Under the pieces are notes generated by a model. That model saw nothing but the letters and a program-made list of their open reading frames with translations, had not been told where the DNA came from and did not search any database. The translations under genes and the position numbers were made by a program. From Peronospora farinosa (Eukaryota; Oomycota; Peronosporomycetes; Peronosporales; Peronosporaceae): a DNA stretch of 64,000 nucleotides. The DNA lies in contig CANTFK010000304.1 of the NCBI GenBank assembly GCA_947646735.1, positions 1 through 64,000 of the forward strand. The letters run 5' to 3'. Positions 39,696-49,713 of the stretch are shown here, one piece after another; position 1 is the stretch's first letter; every line of letters begins with the position of its first letter.

Positions 39696-40399
39696 CTTCT
39701 TTTACACACACCACGCATGCACAACCAAGCCCGACCGATAAGACTCGCACACGGCCTGTTTACTCGTCCACGGTCTGTTTACTCGCTCACGGCTTTTAGA
39801 TGCACTACCGCACTCCACCCTCGCTGCAGTCTAGCCTTGCGAGCATGTTGTTCCGAGCGACATGTACGCTACTATCGAATCGCTGGCTAGCTCACCTTGC
39901 TACTCGCGATGATGTTATGTTCGCTCGGCCTCTTTTTCACTACAGATCGGTGTCATTATTCTAAACGCCCAATACATATCGACGGCGTGACAACCGTATC
40001 TACGGCGTGACAATTGTAGCTGGTCGAGCACCAGATGTCAGGTATGAACAGTGACCATCGGCATAGAAATATCGTTTTGTAGACGCGTGGTGCGAGCGGG
40101 AGTGGCAATCTTAGTCGTGGCAGTATCGAAAGACGTGGTTGCTAGACTGGATACGTCGCTGGTGAACGTTTCCGTGTGTTGCTAGTTAAGGGTGAGCTGG
40201 ATGTCAGTAGTGTTTGAGGTCAATGTTTGAGGCGTGACTGGATAGTGGTGCGAGTTTGAGCAGACGAGAGGGTACTCCGAGCAGGATGATATGGCAGGCG
40301 AATCGCTTCGTGTACGGAGAAGCGGTGTTTGTTTGCGCGTGTGTGTGCTTGGGCGTATGTAGATTTGTGTGCGGGGAGTGTCGGACGACGTGTCGTGCT

Positions 40400-40472
40400 T
40401 CTCCTATAGCTCAGTTGGTAGAGCGTGCGGCTGTTAACCTCAAGGTCGCTGGTTCAAACCCAGCTGGGAGAG
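40400..40472 (+). tRNA. tRNA-Asn(GUU), copy 53 (last)
   Basis: Last complete gene of the array, T4 terminator at 40477-40480. Its spacer is normal up to about 41145, then shows substitutions and one inserted base before the array stops. Confidence 0.95.
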
Positions 40473-41164
40473 CTTCTTTTACACACACCACGCATGCACA
40501 ACCAAGCCCGACCGATAAGACTCGCACACGGCCTGTTTACTCGTCCACGGTCTGTTTACTCGCTCACGGCTTTTAGATGCACTACCGCACTCCACCCTCG
40601 CTGCAGTCTAGCCTTGCGAGCATGTTGTTCCGAGCGACATGTACGCTACTATCGAATCGCTGGCTAGCTCACCTTGCTACTCGCGATGATGTTATGTTCG
40701 CTCGGCCTCTTTTTCACTACAGATCGGTGTCATTATTCTAAACGCCCAATACATATCGACGGCGTGACAACCGTATCTACGGCGTGACAATTGTAGCTGG
40801 TCGAGCACCAGATGTCAGGTATGAACAGTGACCATCGGCATAGAAATATCGTTTTGTAGACGCGTGGTGCGAGCGGGAGTGGCAATCTTAGTCGTGGCAG
40901 TATTGAAAGACGTGGTTGCTAGACTGGATACGTCGCTGGTGAACGTTTCCGTGTGTTGCTAGTTAAGGGTGAGATGGATGTCAGTAGTGTTTGAGGTCAA
41001 TGTTTGAGGCGTGACTGGATAGTGGTGCGAGTTTGAGCAGACGAGAGGGTACTCCGAGCAGGATGATATGGCAGGCGAATCGCTTCGTGTACGGAGAAGC
41101 GGTGTTTGTTTGCGCGTGTGTGTGCTTGGGCGTATGTAGATTTGTGAAGCGGGGAGTTTCGGAC

Positions 41165-41256
41165 GATGTGATGGGGTAACCTATTACCTAAGTAGTTATA
41201 GGGATACACATTAGGATGTGATGGTGTAACCTATTACCTAAGTAGTTATAGGGATA
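41165..41256 (+). repeat. 50-bp tandem duplication at the array/LTR junction
   Basis: A 42-bp sequence at 41165-41206 recurs at 41215-41256 (period 50) with one mismatch. It consists of a short flank plus the first about 32 bases of the LTR. The first copy is therefore a partial LTR start lying directly against the end of the tRNA array. Confidence 0.85.
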
Positions 41257-41535
41257 ATACATTATTATATTAGTAGGCATAGGGCAGTATCCGATCAGCG
41301 GATACTGCGCGTCTTTCTATTATTGGTTTATTACTGGGGTGCCAGAACCAAGAATTAGCCAATAATACATTGACTTCCATATTGAGTGGTTCCCATGAGC
41401 TAGGGAACATATTCGCATTTACTGCGAATTAAAACTAAAACAAAAATAAAACAGAGTTATATTTACGAGTTAATTAAGAGCGCTTCCTCAACGCCCTTTT
41501 AGTGTAAGACGGTAACAGGTCCTTAGCCCGCTACA
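41225..41535 (+). repeat. 5' LTR of the + strand chromovirus (311 bp)
   Basis: It begins TGTAACC and ends GCTACA, so it has the TG...CA ends of an LTR. A closely related 310-bp copy lies on the opposite strand at 48887-49196 with the same ends, which defines both boundaries. Confidence 0.82.
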
Positions 41536-41537
41536 CA

Positions 41538-41545
41538 TGGTAGCA
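41538..41545 (+). promoter_or_regulatory. Candidate primer-binding site
   Basis: TGGTAGCA lies two bases after the LTR end, the usual spacing. TGG is the complement of a CCA tail, and the sequence resembles binding sites for initiator tRNA-Met, but only eight bases support this. Confidence 0.45.
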
Positions 41546-41561
41546 CTTTGTATTCCTACCA

Positions 41562-42600
41562 ATGACCAGATTCGAGATGAACATGGACGAGCCTCCGGCG
41601 GCTCCAGCGGTCTCGCTGGAGTATTCTGACTTTCCACATCTCACCTCGGTGGAGTGGCAGGCACTTCATTGCCTCGCGGCGATGTCTGGTGAAACTATTG
41701 TAACGCCGCTGCTGAGCACAGCGACGTCGATGATCAACTGCCGCCATTCAAGACTTTATGGTGCGTGAGCTCGCCGAAACGAATCGGCGAGTATTGACTC
41801 CCTCGCGCACTTCGCACCATGACGCTATCAAGATGGATACGTCAACGTATTCCGGTGATGGTCCGGATCGTCTCCCCCTCAATAGCTGGTTTCGTGAGGT
41901 GGATATTGCAATAGCGTCAAGATTAATTGACGCTCCGACGGCCAAGGTCAATTTCCTGCTGTCTCGGCTTGTTGGCAAAGCCAAGGAACGGTCTATCGGA
42001 AAGCTCGTCGTAGATGAGTCGGCGTTTCCTACGCTGGACGATATCCAGCGTGACTTACGACTGGCTTTCGAGCCTCCTCAAGATGAATCTCGCTTGCGTG
42101 CAGATTTCTTCTCACTCGAAAGGGCAAGCTGTCGATGCGTGACTACGTGCAGAAGACTCGTCATCTTGCTTCGTGCATTACCACGCAGCCAACTGACATG
42201 GCTTCACAAGTCCATGTCTTTATTTTTGGTATGCAGGAGGGTATGACGCGTTACTGCCTCACACGTGCTGAACCAAAGCCCCTCGAGGAGGCATTTGCCC
42301 TCGCTCTTCGCGGGGATTACACTGTCGCGTCGTCGTACCTGCACGCAGCGTCAAAACATCCCGGACATCTGGACTAGAGCCCATGGAACTTAATGCAATC
42401 GAGTCCTCTCGTGGTCGCGGCATATTATTAAGACCAGACATTCGCAATCCTACCACGATGAAGTGTTTTCGTTGTGGAAAGACAGGCCATCGTGCGGCTG
42501 TCCGTCGAGCACCAGCGCCGGTGACAAGAGCAAAGCCGTCTCACTAGGAATAGCTGTGTCGTCGGTGGTCCCGCCAAAAAATGAGCGGTTCCAGTAGGCA
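41562..42600 (+). pseudogene. gag remnant with zinc knuckle
   Basis: An ATG at 41562 starts a frame that breaks near 41760. Reading continues in another frame (41758-42130) and a third (42135-42377), together giving a capsid-type Retrotrans_gag region (a helix-rich segment from about 41840 to 42370). The zinc knuckle at 42464-42505 reads C-x2-C-x4-H-x4-R: the last cysteine has become arginine. At least three frameshifts make it non-functional. Confidence 0.78.
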
Positions 42601-42640
42601 CGAGGCGCCCTACTGACAGAAATGGATCCCGAGTACTCAG

Positions 42641-43033
42641 GTGGCAGCTCGGGCTCCTAGCCCCACAGTGACATATACTCACTTCAATGCCACCACCATG
42701 CGCGATGATTCGAGACTAATTATTATTAGTCTCATCGTCGCTGGAGTGAAGCGACCACTTCGAGCGTTGTTGGATTCTGGCGCTTCCAACAACTTCTTTC
42801 TTGCATCCTGTTTGTCCCTTCTCCCGTCGACTGCCACGGTTCGAGAAGGTCCAGGTTACATCGTTGTCAAACTTGCCGATGGACAACAAAAACGTGTCCC
42901 GCGTAAAACAGTGGTTTTACCGTACACTTTCGACGTTGTCCAGAGTAATGACGAATTTTTGGTGTACGAAATGAATTATGCATTTGATTACATACTCGGG
43001 ATACCGTGGCTGCACGGTATCAGCCGAAGATAG
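42641..43033 (+). pseudogene. Retropepsin-like protease segment of pol
   Basis: A 130-codon frame contains LLDSGAS with the active-site Asp at 42773-42775, flap-like hydrophobic stretches, and the YILGIPWL motif that closes retropepsin domains in gypsy elements. The catalytic motif is intact, but the frame is cut off from gag and from RT by stops. A poorly conserved linker follows (43034-43960), including a run of ten G near 43493. Confidence 0.8.
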
Positions 43034-43979
43034 ATTGGCTATCTCAATCCGTCAAACGACGAAGCGTTTATGACATCAGTGAAGTGTTCACTAATTTGTT
43101 GGTCGCGTCATCCGATTGGCCTCACGTCAGGGTCGTGAACGAACTTGCCACAAATAGTAGTCAGCACAGAGAGTGCGATGAACCTCTGTGCGCAGTATGT
43201 TCCGTTACATTGATGGAGTCACAGAACGAGGCGTTCGAGCAGCGTTTTCCGCATACACAGACATCGGTAGAGCAGGGATTCTCGATTCTCAACGAGGGGG
43301 CGAGCAGGTGCTCCCGCATACAAGCACATCGGACAAGCAGAAACTCCCGATCAATATCGAGGCGGTTGATCAGGGGCTCCCGCAAACAAGTAAGGCGGTC
43401 GACGACAAGCTCCCGCCTCTGATTGACGAGAATGGGCGGACTATGGATCCGCATGAGACTGACGTGGTGGAGACAGAGCTCCCACGTCTAGAGGGGGGGG
43501 GGGTACATCATTCTCTTGTGATAGCGACGTGCCAGTCTCGAGAAGGGGCTCGAGACGCAAGAAAGGAGCACACCAATCACCGAGACGACGACATTCACGT
43601 CAAAAAGCTGATGCAGATAAATCCGTAATAACGGAATCCGTATGTCCACTTGAATTTGTAGAGGGGTCTCCCCATCGTGGCGCTACATTGACGTAGTGAG
43701 CCCTCCGTGCACTGCTGCAGAGATCACATCTCTATCAGATTTATCATGAAAAGATTTCCTTCACGACTTCGAGGCCGGCGACATTGAGCAATTGTGCCGT
43801 CGTTTCAGCCTCCGAAGCAGCCAGTGAAGAAGTTCTGGAGGCTCGCCCGAAGAGCGCCAAGCCTAAATCAGTGCGCAAAGAACGCTTCGCGGCACAGTCT
43901 TAGAATGCTCTTCGTGCTTCGGGCAACCCTGTATACGATATCGCCCGTGAGTACGCCTTATTTTTCCGAAGAAAATACC

Positions 43980-44870
43980 AGCTGAGCTTCCGGCGGATCG
44001 TGGTGTGCGGCACGAGATAGATCTCGTGCCAGGATCGAAATATTGCGTGACACGGCAGTGGCCGTTACCGCGCGACCAAGTCATCGCTATTGATGAATTT
44101 TTCGAGGGTCGCCGCGAGGCTGGCCATGTCCGCGAGAGTATCTCGCCACATTCGAGCCCGACTTTCTGTGTGAAGAAATTTATTGGCTGATGGCGCATTG
44201 TGCACGCCTTCAACAAGCTGAATGACGCCACGATCCCGGCTGAGACGCCTATCCCTCGAAAAGACATGGTATTGAATAATACGTCCGGAAGCGAGATCTA
44301 CAGCGCCATAGATCTGACAGACGCTTTCTATTAGATCCGCATGAGGGAAAGTAACATTCCTTTTACTGCGGTCAGAACCCCAAGCGGGATGCTTTGGGAG
44401 TGGCTGTCATGCCGCAAGGTCTTAAGAACGCTCCAGCTACGTTCAATCAGATGGTGACACAAATACTTAGCAACCGTGTACTGGAATTTAGGAGCGCAAA
44501 AGAAACTTTTTTAAATTCGCATGCAATTTATTTTCGCGCATAACTTAAAACACCGGCTTTAAGTGTCGAAGGTTTACCTCCATAGCGCTGAGCTTTTGCT
44601 TAGCGCGGCTGTGAACAAAAATGTCATAAAAGTAGCTCAGTGCAAAATCGAGAATTAAACAACGTCAGCACAGTAGGTTTACGCGCTGATCCTGAGAAGA
44701 TCTCATCGATCTGTTTTTGGCTAACGCCCAGAAACCAAGCTGAATTACGTCAATAGCTCGTACTGGCGAATTACTTGCATAAGTATACGAAAGACTATGC
44801 TGAGCTTAGTCAGACATTATTTACTTTGCTCAAGAAAGACGCAGTATGGTTATGGAAAGCAGAACATTAA
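43980..44870 (+). pseudogene. Reverse transcriptase segment with an internal inversion
   Basis: The upstream part carries RT motifs such as SPTFCVKK, the PIPRKD segment and TPSGMLWEW, with in-frame stops. The part that should hold the YxDD catalytic box is on the opposite strand between about 44480 and 44656. Normal + strand RT connection sequence (RADPEKIS, then a YLHKYTKDYAELS-type stretch) resumes after it. Deletion alone cannot explain this layout. Confidence 0.8.
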
Positions 44871-44897
44871 TGGCCTTCGACTCCGCTGAAGAAGAGC

Positions 44898-45330
44898 TTG
44901 TCCGAGGCACCTGTGCTGATGCTACCTGATGACTCCAAGCAATTCCACGTCGGATGTGACGCGAGCAATTTCGCTATAGGATGTGCCCTCATGCAATTTG
45001 ATGACGAGGGTCGAGAGCGCGTCGTGAGCTTTCAATCACGACAGATGAAACATGCCGTGAAAAATTGTTTTGTACACGATAAGGAACTTTTGGCTATGCA
45101 TTACGCGCTAAACAAGTTCAGAGTATATTTGCTCTGCGAGAAGATGTTTTCTATATACACAGATCACGCATCATTTCGTACCATCGTCAAGAGTCCTCAC
45201 TTATCCCAGCGTATGGCACGGTGGTTGTCATTTTTTGCCTAGTAGAATTTTGTGGTGCATTACAAGCCTGACAAAAATATATTCTCGCTGACGCGCTTTC
45301 TCGTCGTCCTGACTACGATCCTCGGCGCGA
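44898..45330 (+). pseudogene. RNase H segment of pol
   Basis: An RT_RNaseH-type domain carries DASNFAIGCAL, the KELLAM stretch and YTDH, followed by ADALSRRPDYDP, which marks the end of RNase H in gypsy elements. Stops and a frameshift at about 45240 interrupt it. Confidence 0.85.
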
Positions 45331-45331
45331 C

Positions 45332-46720
45332 ATGGGTCATGAAACGGAGAATATTTATGAAGACGAAGATATTGGTGCGTGTTGTATTGAGTTGGGGCGC
45401 AATGCGATGATTTCGAAACCCGTGCTGTCGATCCGAACTCAGATCGCTGAATCCTACGCGAATGATTCCTTCTATGCAGGAATTATCAACTATCTCAGGG
45501 ACCCGAGCGAAAAATTACTCGCGAAGTTGACGAAACCAACACGCGACAACAGCGAGAATAACGCGCTTGACGGTCCGTTGCTCACGTACACGATGGACGT
45601 CTTTAATTTTCTCGCGTGTCTTCATCCCTTATGAGGACGACCTTCTAGATCATTGGTTTACGAGCTTTACGACAGCCCAACTGGCGTACACCTGGGTCGC
45701 TAAAAGACATTTGCGTCGTTGTCTCGCGTATTTCTGGCAGCGAATGTATAAGTTAATTCAGAAATGGGTGCGCTCCTGTAAAAATTGTCAGCGTGTGAAG
45801 CCCGCGCCGTCTTCACAAGCCCCATTGCGTCCGTTTTCGATTGCTATGGAAGCCTGGCACTCAGGTGGCATGAATTTTATCTTCGGACATCCACCGGATG
45901 AACAGAAACGCACGGGCGTATTGGTGTAGGTAGATTGATTCAGCAAAATGGTGCATTTTTCTCCGTTCCCCGCCAACATTACGGCGGATACGACGGCGAA
46001 GATCTTCATTGATCTTATCTTCAGGCATCACAGCTTGCCATAATCTATTGTTTCGGACCGTGACCCGCGTTTCACTTCGGCTTTCTGGGCCGAAATATTC
46101 CAGCTATTAGGCACGCGGTTGCTTATGTCTACGGAGGTCCATTCAGAAACGGATGGGCAAACGTAGCGTGTGAACAGAGTACTCGAAGATTTCTTGCACA
46201 GTTATGCAACATCGTTCTCGTAATGGAGTTCTTTTTTTCACTTGCAGAGTTTGCAATCAACAATGCTGTCCATGCGTCAACCGGCCTGACGCCCTTTTTC
46301 GTGAACAAGTCAAGGAATCCTCGCGGTCCGGCGCTTCTTGCTCTCTGAGCTTCAGAGCACCATGTCTCAAAGTTTGGTGTGAAAGTTATTACCGATGAAA
46401 TTGCGCCAAAAAGATTGATGATTGATTACGATGCGGATAAGGTTGCTGCCGATGCACCTAATACTGGTAATTTTGTGGTCAACGGCATATCGACTCCTGA
46501 TGCGATGCATTCCATCGCGTCTTCCGTTGCTAATTTTGCTCCCAAAGAGGATTTGTCGCTTGTCAAGTTCGGCTGAAGTAACCGAATTTATGCTATTACG
46601 ACAAGGAATCACGCGTTTTGTGCGTGATGCATTACAAGAGACAGTCTACTAGCAAAAAGAGAATGCAGACAAACAAAGTCGAAAGAATAGGTTGACATTT
46701 TGAGAAGGTGGAAGAGTATT
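45332..46720 (+). pseudogene. Integrase zinc-binding and catalytic core remnants
   Basis: The H2C2 zinc-binding segment ends with CKNCQRVKP (about 45778-45805). The core follows with an FSKMVHF segment, a [13 protein letters not shown] segment (second catalytic Asp), and HSETDGQT, where the catalytic Glu is replaced by TAG (46164-46166). Further stops lie at about 45928, 46043 and 46220. Integration activity is impossible from this copy. Confidence 0.85.
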
Positions 46721-47510
46721 ATTATCAACTAGTGGATTACCGAAAACTTCAGTGCCGAATGTGGGCGCTAGTAAGTTAGAGCCAAGATATATTGGCCAAT
46801 TTTTTCGGGTTGTTAACGTGCATGGTGACGCTTACACGCTATACATAACTACATCTATGCGTTTGCAATCGACGTTCGATGTCTGGCGCATCAAGGCTTA
46901 CCTACCGGCGGATCTCCCTTCGAATCTTCCCCGCTCTTCTGTGCCGGCTCAAAGTCCGACATCCCTTGACGACGACGCTGACGACGACTGGGACCAAGTC
47001 CTGCCCAAACGCGTGCAGACTCGATCTGCTGGGGTCCTGCGAACGCAGTCGCCTAAAGTTGACGTAGGCACTCAGCTAATACCCCCTGCTCACGTCGAGT
47101 CCGCTCAGATGCCTCAATCGCAGCAACTGCACGATCTTGAGCTCTCTAAGCCATCTCGCGAGCATTTAGTAGGGCATTCTTCGACTCCTTGGCTTCGGCG
47201 CGAAGTAGGCACAGCTCTTCATCGGACTGTACAGGCGCCCGATTGAGAAAATCGGCGCTCATCGCCAGAGATCTTCCGTTGTGATGCTCCTTCTCCCTCG
47301 ATTGATGCATCGAGTGCGCACCGTTGGAGTTTTGAGCGTACCTTTGGTCACGAGGATCGTAAGCTTCATACACCGAGTAGTGACTCGGCGCCAACGAAGA
47401 ATTATGCCGAAAACATTACAGCTGACTTTTTTTCCGGCGGGCGATACATGGGGCCCCCATGTATGTTACAGACGTGGTCGAGGATTGTGAGTCGTGTAGG
47501 AAGACGGGGA
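46640..47510 (+). pseudogene. Integrase C-terminal domain and chromodomain remnant
   Basis: The frame 46752-47246 encodes the SH3-like GPF/Y-type domain (KLEPRYIGQF, GDAYTL) and the VWRIKAY linker, then an acidic low-complexity tail. Past its stop, pieces near 47290-47500 resemble a chromodomain in shifting frames (a GDTWGP box). This places the element among chromoviruses. Confidence 0.7.
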
Positions 47511-47949
47511 CCACGACCGATGCTTCCGGTCCGCCCCCGAATCCGCGAGCCCTAATACTCAACTGCAATTGGACGACGAGCTCTCGAGCGACTCCGAGAT
47601 TTATTACGAGGCCCAGAAAACATAGATAGTATGGCAATCGATCGCGACTGCATGAACGACCATAGCGAGTCGAATTCGACGCACTTGGATAAAACCCGCG
47701 ACATCACGAAAAAGATATTAGTAATTAATCACTGCACCACCTGAATGACAGCGAGTGAAGCGCTTCTCAATGGCTTGAGAAAATTCCGTATGATTAGCTC
47801 CTATAAGGGTGTATACAGGTTACGGTTTAATGCCCTCGTCCGTGACTTGCGTTGCCTATTTTCTTAAATTTCGTACGGTATAATTTACTTAATAAATTCA
47901 AAAGAAGGATGACAGTCAGCGTTGTTTTTCATTTTACATAATTTGTGAG
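47511..47949. other. Junction of two oppositely oriented elements, no recognisable gene
   Basis: AT-rich stretches appear from about 47860. Nothing here matches a retroelement domain by eye. This is where the + strand element and the - strand RT fragment meet. Confidence 0.5.
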
Positions 47950-48835
47950 TAACAAGAAAAATGTTATGTTTTTTCGACGTAGTTGCGCGAGCACTTTGCA
48001 AGTACGCCGATAGCCCAAAGCTCTTCCTCAGTCCCTTTACATCGACTGGCACTGAAGAGTCATTGATTTCATTGATCTTTTCTAGATCAGGCCGTACGCC
48101 GTTTTTTTCGATGATGCACCCAAGAGGTGGTTTTTGCTAGCTGCGGCTATACATCTCTTGAGCTCGGCGTACAGCTTAGATCGCGCAAAGGTGTAAGAAT
48201 CGTACGGACGTGGAATCGGTGAACTTTCACGTCTGGTTATCCATCCATAAGGCGGCTATAAACGAACACATCATCAAAATATCTCGGTGCAAAATCGCGC
48301 ACTGGTCTCAATAGTTGTGAAACACATCTATTGAATGTGAATGGTGCATTACTGAGCCCTTGTGGCATCACCAACCATTCCCAGAGTATACCACTAGGAG
48401 TGCTTACTGATGTGTACAAAATGTCCCTTTCACGCATTATGATCTGATAAAGACCATTTATCAGATCCATGGACGAAAAGATGACACTGTTAGACATACC
48501 ATCTATGATGAAGTCCTTTCTCGGTATCAAAGTATACGCCGGTATCGTTGCAGCATTCAACTTCTAAGATGTATGCACTATCCACCACCCTCCTGTGGCC
48601 ATGCGCACACAGAAGGTCGGAGAGCTGTGAGGTGTAGTTGATTCCCTCACATAGCCCGCAGCTAGGCGATCGGCAAAGAACTTGTCAATCACCTTCACAT
48701 GTTTCTGAGGCAGTGGCCTCACAATATTTTGTTTCTGGAACGAGGCCGATCTTTGTGGCGTACCCTTATGCTTAGATAACTCGCACGGAACGGATTTAGG
48801 AAATACATCCGTAGCATTCGATTATATCTATCTAC
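47950..48835 (-). pseudogene. Ty3/gypsy RT fragment (- strand)
   Basis: Reading from 48835 leftwards there is the segment before the RT core, the TPHSSPTFCV motif, a PRKDFIIDG segment, SSMDLINGLYQI (first catalytic Asp), MPQGLSNAPFTF, and FDDVFVYSR with the catalytic DD intact (ORF 48560-48237). The connection domain follows with frameshifts to about 47950. It is the same family as the + strand chromovirus but is in a better state over the catalytic box. gag and protease are missing. Confidence 0.85.
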
Positions 48836-48886
48836 AAAAACTTATTCTTAAATGACTTACATGATTGCGATGCGTATAGCTCAATC

Positions 48887-49196
48887 TGTAACAGAATAAA
48901 ATACCGTTACCGTCATACACTAAAAGGGAGTTGAGGATGCGCTCTTAATCAACTCGTAAATATAACTCTATTTTAGTTTAGTTTTAGTTTTATTCGCAGT
49001 AAATGCGAATATGTTCCCTAGCTCATGGCAACCACTTGAATGGTAATCAATGTATTATTGGCTAATTCTTGGGTCTGGCACCCCAATAATAAACCAATAA
49101 TAGAAAGACGCACAGTATTCGCTAATCGGATACTGCCCTATGCCTACTAATATAATAATGTATTATCCCTATAGCTACTTCGGCATAGGTTGCACA
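48887..49196 (-). repeat. LTR in inverted orientation (310 bp)
   Basis: It reads TGTGCAACC to GTTACA on the - strand and aligns end to end with the LTR at 41225-41535, with scattered differences. No primer-binding site follows it; pol sequence begins within about 60 bases, so gag and protease were deleted. Confidence 0.83.
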
Positions 49197-49450
49197 ATAC
49201 ATTACTTGCTTTAATGTAAGCACATAACATAGAAACATTCTTTTCACCGAAACCCCAACGACACAACCTCAAACCTGCTTATATAAAGTGGTACAGACTG
49301 GTACAGTGGCACGCCTATGTGTACCACACGATGCCATATGCTTCGGGACCATACAAAAGTCAAGTATATGTGGTGGCTTTCCTCCACTAGCCCTTTAATA
49401 AAAAATCAGTGTAAAACCTTTAAAATGTATCCTTATTCTATATAAAAGAT
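49197..49450. other. Intergenic, no recognisable feature
   Basis: Mixed sequence with short imperfect repeats around GGTACAG near 49290-49315. No open frame or RNA gene was recognised. Confidence 0.5.
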
Positions 49451-49451
49451 A

Positions 49452-49535
49452 GACAGCACCCGGACTTCCCCGGTGGTCACCCACCCGAGTACTACCCGAG
49501 TTTGAGGCTGCTAAATTTTGCAGAGAATTAGTTCG
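49452..49535 (-). pseudogene. 5S rRNA-like sequence, 3' part only
   Basis: The - strand resembles the 3' two thirds of a eukaryotic 5S rRNA: GGTAGTACTCGGGTGGGTGACC, then GGGAAGTCCGGGTGCTGT at the end. A TTTT run follows at 49445-49448 in the right place for Pol III termination. The 5' end that should pair with the terminal GGTGCTGT is not recognisable, so this is a truncated 5S copy or the head of a 5S-derived SINE rather than a working gene. Confidence 0.6.
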
Positions 49536-49613
49536 CGTCTCCATCACCTCCACCCTAAGGCGGGGATGGACACACCCCTCATTACATTATGGGAATTTTC
49601 GTCAAGCGGGGCC

Positions 49614-49679
49614 TATAGCCGATAAGCAACCACCCAATGAGCAGGCGGCTACTCATTGGGTGGTTGCTTATCGGCTATA
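49614..49679. repeat. Perfect 28-bp inverted repeat with 10-base loop
   Basis: The arm 49614-49641 is the exact reverse complement of 49652-49679, separated by the loop 49642-49651. The 28 paired bases show no mismatch although everything around them is degraded. It lies between the 5S-like and tRNA-like sequences. It could be a foldback/MITE remnant or a hairpin RNA. Confidence 0.95.
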
Positions 49680-49713
49680 TATGCCTATCTCCGGCGATCT
49701 GTAATTGAAACCT

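Larger units (their letters stand above)
1..41170 (+). repeat. Tandem array of 53 units of 777 bp, each with one tRNA-Asn gene
   Basis: The same 777-bp unit repeats head to tail without interruption; six units are 776 bp. Each holds a 73-bp tRNA-Asn gene and about 704 bp of spacer. The spacer has no plausible gene: the open frames of 80, 106 and 136 codons recur because the unit recurs, and they run through the tRNA itself. The spacer contains two internal short duplications (about 145-178 and 356-388 in unit 1) and changes from C-rich just after the tRNA to strongly G-rich before the next tRNA. Copies differ by rare single-base variants only. The left edge lies outside the window. The right edge is at about 41170, 8-10 bases before where copy 54 would begin, with slight decay in the last 25 bases. 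Confidence 0.98.
41225..47720 (+). mobile_element. Decayed Ty3/gypsy chromovirus (+ strand)
   Basis: The order is 5' LTR, candidate primer-binding site, gag, protease, RT, RNase H, integrase, chromodomain remnant. That is the gene order of Ty3/gypsy chromoviruses. Every coding part is interrupted by frameshifts or stops, and no + strand 3' LTR is present. The element sits with its LTR against the end of the tRNA-Asn array. The right boundary near 47720 is an estimate, because similarity fades before the oppositely oriented fragment begins. Confidence 0.88.

Noticed and set aside
27..41145. More than 100 repeated open frames of 80, 106 and 136 codons in the tandem array
   Set aside because: They run through the tRNA gene in two frames, use the same unit over and over, and the 136-codon forms arise only from the one-base deletion in the T-run. 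They are by-products of the repeat.
1..41170. CRISPR or phage-type repeat array
   Set aside because: Units are 777 bp with no variable spacers, and each has a eukaryotic tRNA gene with Pol III signals.
1..41170. Centromere satellite or 5S/rDNA array
   Set aside because: No rRNA sequence is present in the unit. A centromere role cannot be seen from sequence alone, so it was not claimed.
40997..41209. A - strand frame across the array end
   Set aside because: It joins spacer and LTR sequence and has no features of a gene.
43188..43628. A 146-codon frame after the protease as a separate gene
   Set aside because: It lies in the decayed linker between protease and RT; the low-complexity composition and overlap with another frame (43006-43422) suggest chance.
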